A stretch of DNA of 64,000 nucleotides. Source: Kushneria avicenniae. GTDB taxonomy: Bacteria > Pseudomonadota > Gammaproteobacteria > Pseudomonadales > Halomonadaceae. A program made the position numbers and the translations under genes. Positions 43,109-51,405 of the stretch are shown in pieces (the stretch's first letter is position 1; every line of letters starts with the position of its first letter). Location: assembly GCF_900112585.1 (NCBI RefSeq), contig NZ_FOLY01000005.1:1-64000 (forward strand), in the 5' to 3' direction. The notes under the pieces are model-generated. The model saw only the letters and a program-made list of their open reading frames with translations, searched no databases and was not told the origin of the DNA.

Positions 43109-43907
43109 CGCTGAAGCTTCAGGTGCCGCCGGCCTCAGCGTGGCCGTGCTGGTGTCGATCGGGCGTCACCCGCTGACAGCCCGCACGCGTCGCGCCGATC
43201 AGGACGCTCGTGCCGTAGAGATGGCGCTGAACATGAAGGGTGCTGCCATCAGCCTGGTGCATGCCGGTCAGCATGACAGTGATCATGAAGAGGCCATTCG
43301 TGGCTATCTCGGCATGGGCATCGATGAGGTGCGTCTGCTTGAGCAGGGGCCGCAGTCCGATGTTGTGCCGGCTTTGACCGATGCACTGCGGGACAGCTCG
43401 CCACAGATGGTCCTGACCGGAACCCGCGCTGAAACCGGCGAGGCCTCCGGTATGGTGCCCTATCTACTGGCCGAGACGCTCGGGTGGCCGGTCATCAACG
43501 GACTGGCTGCGGTCGAGTCGGTTGAAAAGGGCGTGGCTACGGTGCTGCAGGCTCTGCCACGCGGCAAGCGTCGTCGTCTGCGCGTGCGCCTGCCGGCCAT
43601 CGCGACAGTCGATACCAGTGCGCCGGCGGCGCGCCAGAGCGCCTTCGGTCCCGCGCGGCGCGGTGAGCTGGATGTTCAGGCCCTTGCCAGTGAAACCGAT
43701 GAGTCGCTGGCGCAGTGGCAGATCCAGCCGGCACGCAAGCGGCCCAAGCGTCTCAAGGTCATCAAGTCCTCCTCCGCCCGTGACCGTTTCAAGGCGGCGG
43801 CGGCCAAGTCCGATGGTGGCGGTGGGCAGACACTCTCCGATGTCACACCGGAGCAGGGCGCCGAAGCCATCTTTAAACTGCTCAGGGAAGAGGGTGTGCT
43901 GCGCTGA
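43098..43907 (+). CDS. etfB: Electron transfer flavoprotein beta-type subunit of the dgc operon
   Basis: A 269-residue ETF beta-like subunit. It has VAVLVSIGRHPLTARTRRADQDARAVEMAL, VRLLEQGPQSDVVPALTDAL, MVLTGTRAETGEASGMVPYLLAETLGWPVI and LPAIATVDTSAPAARQS, with an extended basic C-terminal tail (ARKRPKRLKVIKSSSARDRFK). ATG 43098 is chosen from GCAGGAGGAG 5' of it. With EtfA it forms the dedicated flavoprotein of dimethylglycine demethylase. Last gene of the dgc operon, followed by a strong terminator. Confidence 0.88.
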   Translation: MPPNAEASGAAGLSVAVLVSIGRHPLTARTRRADQDARAVEMALNMKGAAISLVHAGQHDSDHEEAIRGYLGMGIDEVRLLEQGPQSDVVPALTDALRDSSPQMVLTGTRAETGEASGMVPYLLAETLGWPVINGLAAVESVEKGVATVLQALPRGKRRRLRVRLPAIATVDTSAPAARQSAFGPARRGELDVQALASETDESLAQWQIQPARKRPKRLKVIKSSSARDRFKAAAAKSDGGGGQTLSDVTPEQGAEAIFKLLREEGVLR

Positions 43908-43983
43908 TGACTTGCCGCGCGCTTCCATTGGCGGCGCGCGGGATCACGAGCATCGGTTAAAAAAAGGGATCAAAACGCATTTT

Positions 43984-44011
43984 GCCCCGCCTCATGGCGG
44001 GGCATTTTATT
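43984..44011 (+). terminator. Terminator of the dgc operon
   Basis: Perfect 8-bp stem GCCCCGCC / GGCGGGGC with loop TCAT, followed by ATTTTATT. It lies 77 bases past the etfB stop and is preceded by AAAACGCATTTT, so it may work in both directions. Confidence 0.85.
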
Positions 44012-44138
44012 GTGGGCAACCGGAAAACCCGAAGGGCGTGTCGCATCGATGCCGCGCCTGGAAAACCAGTGCTCCAGAAGCGTATTCGAGGAGACACCCC
44101 CCTGAAAGAAAACATCCGGGTAGAAGGCGCCCCGGGGG

Positions 44139-44190
44139 GAGATAGCTCCGGGAAGAGATAGCTCCGCGAAGAGATAGAAGCCCCGGGAAG
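44139..44190. repeat. Short tandem repeat in the 430-base gap after dgc
   Basis: Two 16-base copies GAGATAGCTCCGGGAA and GAGATAGCTCCGCGAA are directly adjacent, followed by a diverged third (GAGATAGAAGCCCCGGGAAG). Around them are purine-rich tracts and recurring GGAGACAC (44089 and 44230 areas). The whole 43908-44336 gap lacks a credible gene. Confidence 0.6.
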
Positions 44191-44273
44191 ACAGTTCCGG
44201 TGAGACGGTGTCGCGAAAAACGATATCAGGAGACACTACCCGAGAGGGTAGCCTTCGAAAGCAGTGACTGAGC

Positions 44274-44303
44274 CTTCTGACCGGCCCCGAGGCCGGTCAG
44301 AAG
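44274..44303 (-). terminator. Long hairpin after the sodium:solute symporter gene
   Basis: A perfect 13-bp stem (CTTCTGACCGGCC / GGCCGGTCAGAAG) with a 4-base loop starts about 35 bases after the symporter stop on the minus strand. There is no T-run, so it may be a 3' stabiliser or a Rho-type end. Confidence 0.5.
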
Positions 44304-44336
44304 TGAGCATCAGCAGTCTTCAGGAGTAGGTGGCGC

Positions 44337-46097
44337 TCAGGAGGCGTGGGCGGTCTGCAGGCTGGCCGCCTTCTGGCGACGCTTGCTCACTACCCAGTAG
44401 CCCGTGCCACCGGCGGCCAGCAGCATCAGGCCACAGCCGGCGGCCAGTAGATAAGCGCCGGTCGTGGCCTGCTCCGGAACGCCAAATTGCTCGGCCAGCG
44501 AGTCCAGCGTCGAGGCGTACTGAACCCACAGGAAGATACCCACGGCGATGCCGGCCAGCATGGTACAGGCGGCAATGATGCGCGTGCCCGAGATCCAGTT
44601 GGCACTGACCTCGCGATCATATTCATGCAGAAAGTCGCGATACGCTCGCTGGATGTCGGTGACCCGGGTCAGTTTCGAGGCCACGATGATCGCCACCAGC
44701 GCGGCCAGCGTGCTGAGCACGACCGGATGCAGATAGACGGGCAGCGATATCCACTGCGCCTGATCCATCAGCGACAGGGCGATATTGCTGACAAAGCCCA
44801 CCGCCAGCCCCCAGCCGGCGCCGGCAGCGGTAATGCGACGGCTCCAGACGCTCATCAGAGCGACCGGCCCCCATGAAGAGGCAAAAAGCGTGGCGGCAAA
44901 CCAGACCACCGCCATGACCGCCGGCGACTGAAACAGCGCAATGATCAGTGACACCAGCCCGGCGCCCAGAATCGACAGACGGCTGGCCCGCATGGCGGAT
45001 TGTTCGCTGCGGTTGGGCGGCAGAATGTCATTGGAAATGCTGAAGCCGATGATCGACAAAAACGTTGAGCACGAGGAGAGCCCGGCGGCAAAGACACCGG
45101 TAAGAATTACCACACCCAGCCAGGTCGGCAGGATGTTGAGCGAGGCCCAGACCATGGCACGCTCGCCGTCGAGCCCGCTGTCATAGAGGTTGATGGCCGC
45201 GCCGGTCATCATCATCAGGGCATAGAACACGGCCAGTGCCACGGCGGTGAGCATGGCCGAGCGCATCACGACGTGCTCGTTGCGCGCCATGAGATAGCGG
45301 CTCGACTGCCAGGGACTGGCGGCCAGCACGGCGGCCCATACCAATCCGAGCGTTATGCCCCAGGTCAGCGCCTCGCCCGGCGTCGAGAAGGTAGCGTCCG
45401 GACCTTCAAGCATGCCGTGCCACAATGCGATACCGGGTTTGTCGGTCTGGGTAAGCAGGCCCTCGATCACGCCGTGCCAGCCGCCCAGGTCCTGCAGGAT
45501 GTAGATCGAGCCGCCCAGCGCTGCCAGCGAGAAGATCACGAACATGATGGTGTCGGTCAACATCACGCCCGGCGAGCCGGAGTAGAGAATAAACCCGGTA
45601 TAGGTCAGCCACACCAGCACCAGTCCGGTCCAGTAGGGCAGGCCGGTCAGCTCGGAAAACATGATGCCCGCGCCCTGCATGACCCCGATCAGATAGGCGC
45701 CCAGCCCGATGATGGTGGTCAGCCCGGCAATCATTTGTACGCCTCTGGAATCAAAGCGCTTGCCGAAAAACTCCGGCACCGTTTTGGCCTCGCTGCGCCG
45801 CAGGTAGCGACCGAAGGCGAGCGCGCCGAGCAGACAGCCCGAGGTGCTGATGGCGGCAAAGATCAGCATCACAAAGGGGTAGCCATCGTAGGCAAAGCCG
45901 GTCTCGCCCAGAAAGGCGCTGGTGCTCAGATAGCTGGCCACCAGCGTGCCCAGAATGAAAAAGGTCGGGGCGTTGCGGCCGGCCACCAGATAGTCGTCAA
46001 GATGCTTGACGCGGCGTCCGGCCAGATGACCGATCAAAAAGTAAGCGACGAGGCTGCACAGGATGGCGATGGTGTAGACCATGTAAAGCTCCAGCAT
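44337..46097 (-). CDS. Sodium:solute symporter family transporter
   Basis: A 586-residue SSS-family secondary transporter with about 13-14 membrane spans. Family features: DDYLVAGRNAPTFFILGTLVASYLSTSAFLGETGFAYDGY near the start (the R/N-x-G-R-N loop and sodium-site region), VPEFFGKRFDSRGVQMIAGL, and FAAGLSSCSTFLSIIGFSISNDI (sodium-site Ser residues). ATG 46097 gives a normal family start; the frame further upstream to 46265 is intergenic. The substrate is unknown. Its place between dgc genes and the BCCT transporter suggests a betaine-derived compound, choline, sarcosine or proline-like solute. Confidence 0.85.
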   Translation of the reverse strand: MLELYMVYTIAILCSLVAYFLIGHLAGRRVKHLDDYLVAGRNAPTFFILGTLVASYLSTSAFLGETGFAYDGYPFVMLIFAAISTSGCLLGALAFGRYLRRSEAKTVPEFFGKRFDSRGVQMIAGLTTIIGLGAYLIGVMQGAGIMFSELTGLPYWTGLVLVWLTYTGFILYSGSPGVMLTDTIMFVIFSLAALGGSIYILQDLGGWHGVIEGLLTQTDKPGIALWHGMLEGPDATFSTPGEALTWGITLGLVWAAVLAASPWQSSRYLMARNEHVVMRSAMLTAVALAVFYALMMMTGAAINLYDSGLDGERAMVWASLNILPTWLGVVILTGVFAAGLSSCSTFLSIIGFSISNDILPPNRSEQSAMRASRLSILGAGLVSLIIALFQSPAVMAVVWFAATLFASSWGPVALMSVWSRRITAAGAGWGLAVGFVSNIALSLMDQAQWISLPVYLHPVVLSTLAALVAIIVASKLTRVTDIQRAYRDFLHEYDREVSANWISGTRIIAACTMLAGIAVGIFLWVQYASTLDSLAEQFGVPEQATTGAYLLAAGCGLMLLAAGGTGYWVVSKRRQKAASLQTAHAS

Positions 46098-46211
46098 GAT
46101 GGATCTTGTATTACTTGTATGAAGAGAATGTCGCGAGAGCTTCGGCTGCTCATGCTTGCCAGCGTCACGGTAGATGACATTTGCGACATGACGATCCCCC
46201 GGGGCTATTTT

Positions 46212-46252
46212 CCAAAAACAACAGGGCCGCCTCAAAGGGCGGCCCTGTTGTT
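46212..46252 (-). terminator. Rho-independent terminator of the BCCT gene
   Basis: A perfect 15-bp stem (AACAACAGGGCCGCC / GGCGGCCCTGTTGTT), loop of 6 bases, followed on the minus strand by TTTTGG. It is 27 bases after the BCCT stop. Confidence 0.9.
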
Positions 46253-46278
46253 CAATGCAGTCCATTCAGCGCGCGGCT

Positions 46279-47862
46279 TTAAAGCGCCCGGGCGGCCCTG
46301 GTTGGTGCCTTCGGGCCATACAACTCTCGATGTAGACCCATATAGAGGCTGCAGCACATCAGTATCAGCACCACGGTAAAGGGCAGTCCGGTGGCCACTG
46401 CGCCGGCCTGTAGAGCGCTCATGGCCGTGGTGCCGCCGCCATAGAGCAGTACGCCGGCAATCGAACCCTGCATGGTGGCCCAGAAGACACGCTGGCCGCG
46501 CGGGGTATCGGTCTTGCCGCCGGCTGTGATGTTGTCGATGACCAGCGAGCCGGAATCTGACGAGGTGATGAAAAACACCAGCACCAGAATGATGGCCAGA
46601 AACGACGTCACACCGGAGAGCGGCAGCTGCTCGAGCATGTGGAACATGGCAAGCGAGACATCATCGATGCCCCCGGCCAGCTTGCCGATGTTGTTGGTGA
46701 CCTGATAGAGCGCCAGCCCGCCAAAGGTGCTCATCCAGACCAGAGTGACCAGCGTCGGGATCAGCAGAACAGCGATCAGAAACTCGCGAACGGTACGGCC
46801 CTTCGAGACACGCGCAATGAACATGCCGACAAAGGGCGACCAGGAGATCCACCACGCCCAGTAGAAGATGGTCCAGCCGTGATACCAGGTGCCGTCGTCA
46901 CGCCCGATCCAGTTCGACAGCGGAAGAATATGGCTGGCGTAGGCGAGCGCGGTCGTACCGATACCTGCCAGTACGGTCAGGGTGGGGGCGACCGCAATGA
47001 CAAACACCAGCAGCAGGGCGGCGATGAACATGTTGATGTTGGAGAAAAGCTTCACACCGCCGTCGATGCCGCGCCAGACCGAGATCAGGGTCAGTACGCT
47101 GACGACCACGATGATGGCCAACTGGGTGCCCAGCGTGTTGGGGACATTAAACAGGTACGCCAGGCCGCCGGCCGCCTGAGAAGCACCGAAGCCAAGCGAG
47201 GTGGCAAGACCGAAGACCGTGGCCAGCACGGCCAGGATGTCGATGATGTGACCGGGCCAGCCGCGGGTATGCTTGCCAAGAATCGGATAGAAGGCCGAGC
47301 GCAGGGTGAGTGGCAGGCCGCGGTTATAGGCGAAAAACGCCAGCGACAGGCCCACGACGGCGTAGATCGCCCAGGGGTGCAGCCCCCAGTGGAACATGGT
47401 GGCCCCCATGGCCGCACTGGCGCCTTCAGGCGTGCGGGCCGGCGCATTGAGCGGCGTGCCGTACCAGTCGGTGTAGTAGGCTACGGGCTCGGCCACACTC
47501 CAGAACATCAGCCCGATCCCCATGCCGGCGGCGAAGAGCATGGCAAACCAGGACATGCGGGAATATTCGGGTCGGGCATTGCGTCCGCCCAGTCGAATAC
47601 GACCGACCGGCAGCACGATCAGCGCCAGACAAAAGAGCACGAATATGTTGCCGGAGATCATGAACAGCCAGTCGAAGTGTTCGATCGACCATGTCTTGGC
47701 CAGACCCAACTGAGCGTTGGCCATATCAGGATAAATCAGGGCATAAACAAGAAAGGCGAGAATGGCGGCGGCCGAAAGCGGGAAAACGGGATGGTGGAAA
47801 TCCATGCCCATCATCTGCTTGTTGTCCTGGCCCGACGTCAGTAATGAGTTCTGGTCATCCAT
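46279..47862 (-). CDS. BCCT-family betaine/choline transporter
   Basis: A 527-residue betaine-choline-carnitine transporter with twelve membrane helices. Signature segments: FAAGMGIGLMFWSVAEPVAYY (glycine-rich substrate/sodium site), HWGLHPWAIYAVVGL, and WTIFYWAWWISWSPFVGMFIARVSKGRTVREF (tryptophan box). The N-terminus is short and the C-terminal tail is only about 20 residues, without the long osmosensing domain of BetP or BetT, so it may feed catabolism rather than respond strongly to osmolarity. It sits inside the betaine catabolic locus, upstream of gbcA. The exact substrate is not decidable; betaine is favoured by context. Good AAGAGGA site before ATG 47862. Confidence 0.9.
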   Translation of the reverse strand: MDDQNSLLTSGQDNKQMMGMDFHHPVFPLSAAAILAFLVYALIYPDMANAQLGLAKTWSIEHFDWLFMISGNIFVLFCLALIVLPVGRIRLGGRNARPEYSRMSWFAMLFAAGMGIGLMFWSVAEPVAYYTDWYGTPLNAPARTPEGASAAMGATMFHWGLHPWAIYAVVGLSLAFFAYNRGLPLTLRSAFYPILGKHTRGWPGHIIDILAVLATVFGLATSLGFGASQAAGGLAYLFNVPNTLGTQLAIIVVVSVLTLISVWRGIDGGVKLFSNINMFIAALLLVFVIAVAPTLTVLAGIGTTALAYASHILPLSNWIGRDDGTWYHGWTIFYWAWWISWSPFVGMFIARVSKGRTVREFLIAVLLIPTLVTLVWMSTFGGLALYQVTNNIGKLAGGIDDVSLAMFHMLEQLPLSGVTSFLAIILVLVFFITSSDSGSLVIDNITAGGKTDTPRGQRVFWATMQGSIAGVLLYGGGTTAMSALQAGAVATGLPFTVVLILMCCSLYMGLHRELYGPKAPTRAARAL

Positions 47863-48061
47863 ACGCGGTCCTCTTTGTTGTTATACAAAAAGTTGTGGTG
47901 CAACCAGCCCCCCCAATCGGCTGTGATGCATTCTTGTGCGCACCTGTTGCCGACATTTATTCGAAAGCGACGTCGACATATCCATTGCCGCTGGGCCGGG
48001 CGCGCCATTGGTCTATTGCCTTTAATATCGGCGGGCAGGTAAACAAAAAGAGGGCGTGACC

Positions 48062-48301
48062 ATGATGATTGTCGATCTGATCGATGGTGATGATTTTCGG
48101 GCGCGACTGGTAGCGCTTGGCGTCCACATTCCTGAGGGGGCGGGCCCGGATACCTGCGCCCGCATGGCGCTGTGCAAGCATCGTGGCGAGGGTGTCGATG
48201 GATTGAAGGAACTGGTCGATGAGCTGGTCAGGCGGTCCGATATTCTGCTGCCGTCGGTGCGACAGGCCATCGATCACTATCTGCTGCCGGCACTGAACTG
48301 A
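48062..48301 (+). CDS. Small hypothetical protein within the betaine locus
   Basis: A 79-residue soluble protein (MMIVDLIDGDDFRARLVALG, then IPEGAGPDTCARMALCKHRGEGVD and a helical end VRRSDILLPSVRQAIDHYLLP). No family is recognised. An AAGAGGG ribosome binding site precedes tandem ATGs at 48062 and 48065. It diverges from the BCCT gene and converges with gbcA. The amphipathic helical composition and two cysteines suggest a small regulatory or adaptor protein, but this is speculation. Confidence 0.55.
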   Translation: MMIVDLIDGDDFRARLVALGVHIPEGAGPDTCARMALCKHRGEGVDGLKELVDELVRRSDILLPSVRQAIDHYLLPALN

Positions 48302-48349
48302 AGCCGGCTGCTACCGGTACCGAGCTGAAAAGAAGTACTCAATGAAAGA

Positions 48350-48376
48350 GACCGGCCACACAGTATGTGGCCGGTC
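48350..48376. terminator. Bidirectional hairpin between the small gene and gbcA
   Basis: Perfect 11-bp stem GACCGGCCACA / TGTGGCCGGTC with a 5-base loop CAGTA. It lies about 50 bases after the small plus-strand gene and beyond the gbcA-proximal hairpin, between convergent genes. Confidence 0.65.
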
Positions 48377-48397
48377 CCTGTTGGCGCATCATTCATA

Positions 48398-48422
48398 CCC
48401 CGGTCAACCGTGTTGACCGGGG
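48398..48422 (-). terminator. Hairpin directly after gbcA
   Basis: Perfect 10-bp stem CCCCGGTCAA / TTGACCGGGG, 8 bases beyond the gbcA stop on the minus strand. There is no clear T-run. Confidence 0.55.
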
Positions 48423-48429
48423 CAGATGA

Positions 48430-49716
48430 TCAGCCCTTGGCCAGCTGCAGGGCCGGGGCATCCTGGCCCAGATGGGTCAGCATGCGCTCGCTGTACCAGT
48501 TGACGAAGTCAATGACACCGAACTCGTAGGTCTCGGAGTAGGGGCCGGGCTGGTAGGCTTTCGAGTTGATGCCGCGCTGGTTCTCTTCGGCCAGCTGACG
48601 ATCCTGGTCGTTGGTGGCATCCCACACGTGGCGCAGGTTCTCGACGTCGTAATCCTCGCCTTCAACCGCGTCCTTGTGGACCAGCCACTTGGTGGTGACC
48701 ATGGTCTGCTGCGGACCCAGCGGCAGGACGCGGAAGACCACGGCGTGATCGCCCATGAAGTGGTTCCACGAGTTCGGCAGGTGCAGAATGCGCAGCGATC
48801 CCATGTCGGGGCTGGTCAGACGACCCATGAGCTTCTTGCAGCCCGGCTTGCCGTCCATGGTCATGGACACCACGTTATCCAGCAGCGGGGTGCGGGTCAG
48901 GCGGTTGCGCTTGCCGAAACGCTTGAGCTGCCAGGGGACCTGCTCCTGGTTCCAGTCGGCCTGCTTGCGGGTCACCAGCTCCTTGTACTTCTCGGTGGCC
49001 CGCGGGTCCTCGGTGTCGTCAAACTCGATCAGCGAGTTCAAAAGCTCCGGGTGGGCACCGTTACAGTGGTAGCACTCGCGGTTGTTTTCGATGACCAGCT
49101 TCCAGTTGGCCTGCTCAACGATGGTGGTCTGCGTAGCCACCTTGATGTTGTCCATGTCATACGGCTCGAGGTAATGCTCGAGCGTGACCAGAAAGTCATC
49201 AATGGCAGGCGGTTCTTCACTCAGGTTGATGAAGATGAAGCCACCGGCGGTGCGCACGTTGACCGGCTTGAGGCCGAACTGGTTGAGATCGAAATCCGTG
49301 CCCATGTCGCTGCCGGCGAACAGCAGGCGGCCGTCGAGCTCGTAGGTCCACTGATGGTAGGGGCAGACGAGCTTGGCGACCTTGCCCTTTTCCTTGGTAC
49401 AAAGCCTTGAGCCGCGGTGGCGGCAGACATTGTGAAAGGCATGTACCACGCCTTCGGCGCCCCGGACGATGACGACCGGATTGCTGCCGATCTCCAGCGT
49501 CATGAAATTGCCCTTGGCGGGAATTTCACAGGTCATGCCGGCGAAGAGCCACTCTTTCTCATACACCTCCTGCATGTCGAGCGCGAAAAAACGCGCATCG
49601 TTGTAGAAGGGCTGAGGCAGTGAATAAGTGGGGTTTCGGTTCTGAAGCAGGTCACTGGCGGCCTGGCGTGCCTGATTCAGAGCGTCATCCGGTCCGTTTG
49701 AAGCTGTCATGTCCAT
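48430..49716 (-). CDS. gbcA: Glycine betaine monooxygenase, Rieske oxygenase subunit GbcA
   Basis: A 428-residue Rieske non-haem iron oxygenase that removes the first methyl group of glycine betaine, giving dimethylglycine and formaldehyde. The 2Fe-2S motif C-x-H-x15-20-C-x2-H is visible as CRHRGSRLC...CPYHQW. The catalytic iron region is NNRECYHCNGAHPELL, and the C-terminal half follows the Rieske RHO_alpha fold. ATG 49716 (MDMTASNG) is preferred over earlier ATGs at 49743 and 49734 because AAGGA lies nine bases before it. It diverges from its reductase gbcB over a shared control region. Confidence 0.93.
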   Translation of the reverse strand: MDMTASNGPDDALNQARQAASDLLQNRNPTYSLPQPFYNDARFFALDMQEVYEKEWLFAGMTCEIPAKGNFMTLEIGSNPVVIVRGAEGVVHAFHNVCRHRGSRLCTKEKGKVAKLVCPYHQWTYELDGRLLFAGSDMGTDFDLNQFGLKPVNVRTAGGFIFINLSEEPPAIDDFLVTLEHYLEPYDMDNIKVATQTTIVEQANWKLVIENNRECYHCNGAHPELLNSLIEFDDTEDPRATEKYKELVTRKQADWNQEQVPWQLKRFGKRNRLTRTPLLDNVVSMTMDGKPGCKKLMGRLTSPDMGSLRILHLPNSWNHFMGDHAVVFRVLPLGPQQTMVTTKWLVHKDAVEGEDYDVENLRHVWDATNDQDRQLAEENQRGINSKAYQPGPYSETYEFGVIDFVNWYSERMLTHLGQDAPALQLAKG

Positions 49717-50073
49717 ACCAAATATCCTTTTCATTGTCGCCACGGCGCAAAAGCGACAATACGGTTGAGAGGATGTTATTTATATTGTCTGGCCTGGTAT
49801 TCATGCATGGAAAAAATAGATCCAGCCTGATTGTTGGCGATTGTGGTATACGGCAATAAAGCCCGGTTGTCTGCCCGCGACATGAAAGAGTGTCACGACG
49901 ACCTGAGGGACCGGACAAAGGTAAAAAATGGGGATGACAGGTATGTGCGTGTCGCTGACAGACAAGCCTGTTGTGAAAGGCGTCACCAGAATGCAGTTGG
50001 AAACGGTGTCGGCCCGTGTCGTCAACACGGATCGGCGAGCGCATAGCTGTGGCACTGCCAGGCAGAGATTATC
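49717..50073. promoter_or_regulatory. Divergent gbcA/gbcB control region
   Basis: About 357 bases between the two divergent oxygenase genes with no open frame of its own. GbdR acts on this kind of region in Pseudomonas. I could not identify an operator by eye. The segment near gbcA is AT-rich (TTATTTATATTGTCTGG), as expected of a promoter. Confidence 0.55.
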
Positions 50074-51180
50074 ATGACAATGAATTACTTCAATCCAGTT
50101 ACGACCCAGACCTGGACCAACGGCCGCCACGAGGTTCGATGTGTCAAGATTATCCAGGAAACCTGGGATGTGCGCACCTTCTGTTTCATGGCCGAGCAGC
50201 CTGTCCTCTTCTTTTTCAAGCCCGGTCAGTTTGTGACCCTGGAGCTCGAGATCGAGGGTGAGCAGATCATGCGCTCCTATACCATCTCCAGCTCGCCCTC
50301 GATTCCCTACAGTTTTTCGATCACCGTCAAGCAGGTACCCGGTGGCAAGGTTTCCAACTGGCTGCATGCCAACATGAGCGTGGGCGACAAGATTGCCGTG
50401 CACGGGCCGGTCGGCAACTTCAACTCGATCGATTTCCCTGCCGACAAGGTGCTGCTGCTCTCCGGCGGCGTTGGCGTTACGCCGTTGATGTCGATGACGC
50501 GCTGGTTCTTTGACACCAATGCCAGTGTCGACGTCGAGTTTATCCACAGCGCCCGTGCGCCGCGCGATGTCATCTATCACCGCGAACTGGTGCATATGTT
50601 CTCGCGTATTCCCGAGTTCAAGCTGCACATTGTCTGTGAGAAGAAAGAGGACATCGGCGAGGCGTGGGCCGGCTATCGCGGTTTCCTGACCCAGCCCATG
50701 CTGGAGCTGATGGCGCCCGACTTCCTTGAGCGCGAGATCTTCTGTTGTGGTCCCGTACCCTACATGAACGCGATCAAGAATATCCTGCGTGCCAACAACT
50801 TCGACATGGATCACTACCATGAAGAGTTGTTCGGCGCGACGCCTGCAGATGTCAAGGAAGATGCGCTGGAGCAGGCCGAGATGGCCGAAGAGGCGGCCGA
50901 AAACATCGACGAGTCGGATCTGGTCAACATCGAGTTTGCCGCTTCCGGCAAGAGCGTTCAGATCCATCCGGGCGAGACAGTGCACAGCGCCGCTGCCCAG
51001 TTGGGCCTGCACATTCCCAAGGCCTGCGGCATGGGTATCTGCGGCACCTGTCGGGTCGAGCTCAAGTCGGGTGAGGTCGAGATGGAGCACAACGGCGGGA
51101 TCACCGACGAAGACATCGAGGAAGGCTACATCCTGTCGTGCTGCAGCCGTCCCAAAGGTGATCTGGTCGTCGATTTCTAA
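50074..51180 (+). CDS. gbcB: Glycine betaine monooxygenase reductase subunit GbcB
   Basis: A 368-residue electron-transfer protein. The N-terminal flavin domain has the RxYS-type motif (MRSYTISSSPS), the NAD(P)H-binding part has LLLSGGVGVTPLMSM and EIFCCGPVPYM, and the C-terminal 90 residues are a plant-type 2Fe-2S ferredoxin with C-x4-C-x2-C ... C (ACGMGICGTCRVEL, SCCSRP). It passes NAD(P)H electrons to GbcA. Diverges from gbcA; ATG 50074 or the ATG two codons on could start it. Terminator at 51351 follows. Confidence 0.93.
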   Translation: MTMNYFNPVTTQTWTNGRHEVRCVKIIQETWDVRTFCFMAEQPVLFFFKPGQFVTLELEIEGEQIMRSYTISSSPSIPYSFSITVKQVPGGKVSNWLHANMSVGDKIAVHGPVGNFNSIDFPADKVLLLSGGVGVTPLMSMTRWFFDTNASVDVEFIHSARAPRDVIYHRELVHMFSRIPEFKLHIVCEKKEDIGEAWAGYRGFLTQPMLELMAPDFLEREIFCCGPVPYMNAIKNILRANNFDMDHYHEELFGATPADVKEDALEQAEMAEEAAENIDESDLVNIEFAASGKSVQIHPGETVHSAAAQLGLHIPKACGMGICGTCRVELKSGEVEMEHNGGITDEDIEEGYILSCCSRPKGDLVVDF

Positions 51181-51350
51181 ATCATTCGCCTCGCGGATGG
51201 CGATGACTCGCCATCCGCGTCATCGTCTTTTGTCACCACTGTTTTTTCCAGACCATCGTCATTGCATGTCTCTGTCCTTTTAAATGTTGCTCTTTTCAAT
51301 ATTGAACAGTGCCGCTCGGAGCTCAGACAGTCATTGAATAAAGACATTAA

Positions 51351-51384
51351 AAAACGCTCATGGCCGGGGCCATGAGCGTTTTTG
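51351..51384. terminator. Bidirectional terminator between gbcB and fdhA
   Basis: Perfect 11-bp stem CGCTCATGGCC / GGCCATGAGCG with a two-base spacer, flanked by A-runs on the left and TTTTTG on the right, so it can stop transcription from both sides of convergent gbcB and fdhA. Confidence 0.9.
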
Positions 51385-51405
51385 TGTCTGCCGTCAGTTG
51401 ATCGA

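Noticed and set aside
44139-44190. CRISPR-like repeat array
   Set aside because: Units are directly adjacent with no spacers and only 2-3 copies; not a CRISPR.
43970-44236. Minus-strand frame of 88 codons in the post-dgc gap
   Set aside because: It runs through the terminator and the tandem repeats; its repeated S-P-E/G pattern follows from the repeat, and there is no ribosome binding site.
43908-44336. Possible glycine or other riboswitch
   Set aside because: No conserved glycine-aptamer core was seen, and the stretch lies between convergent gene ends rather than before a gene start.
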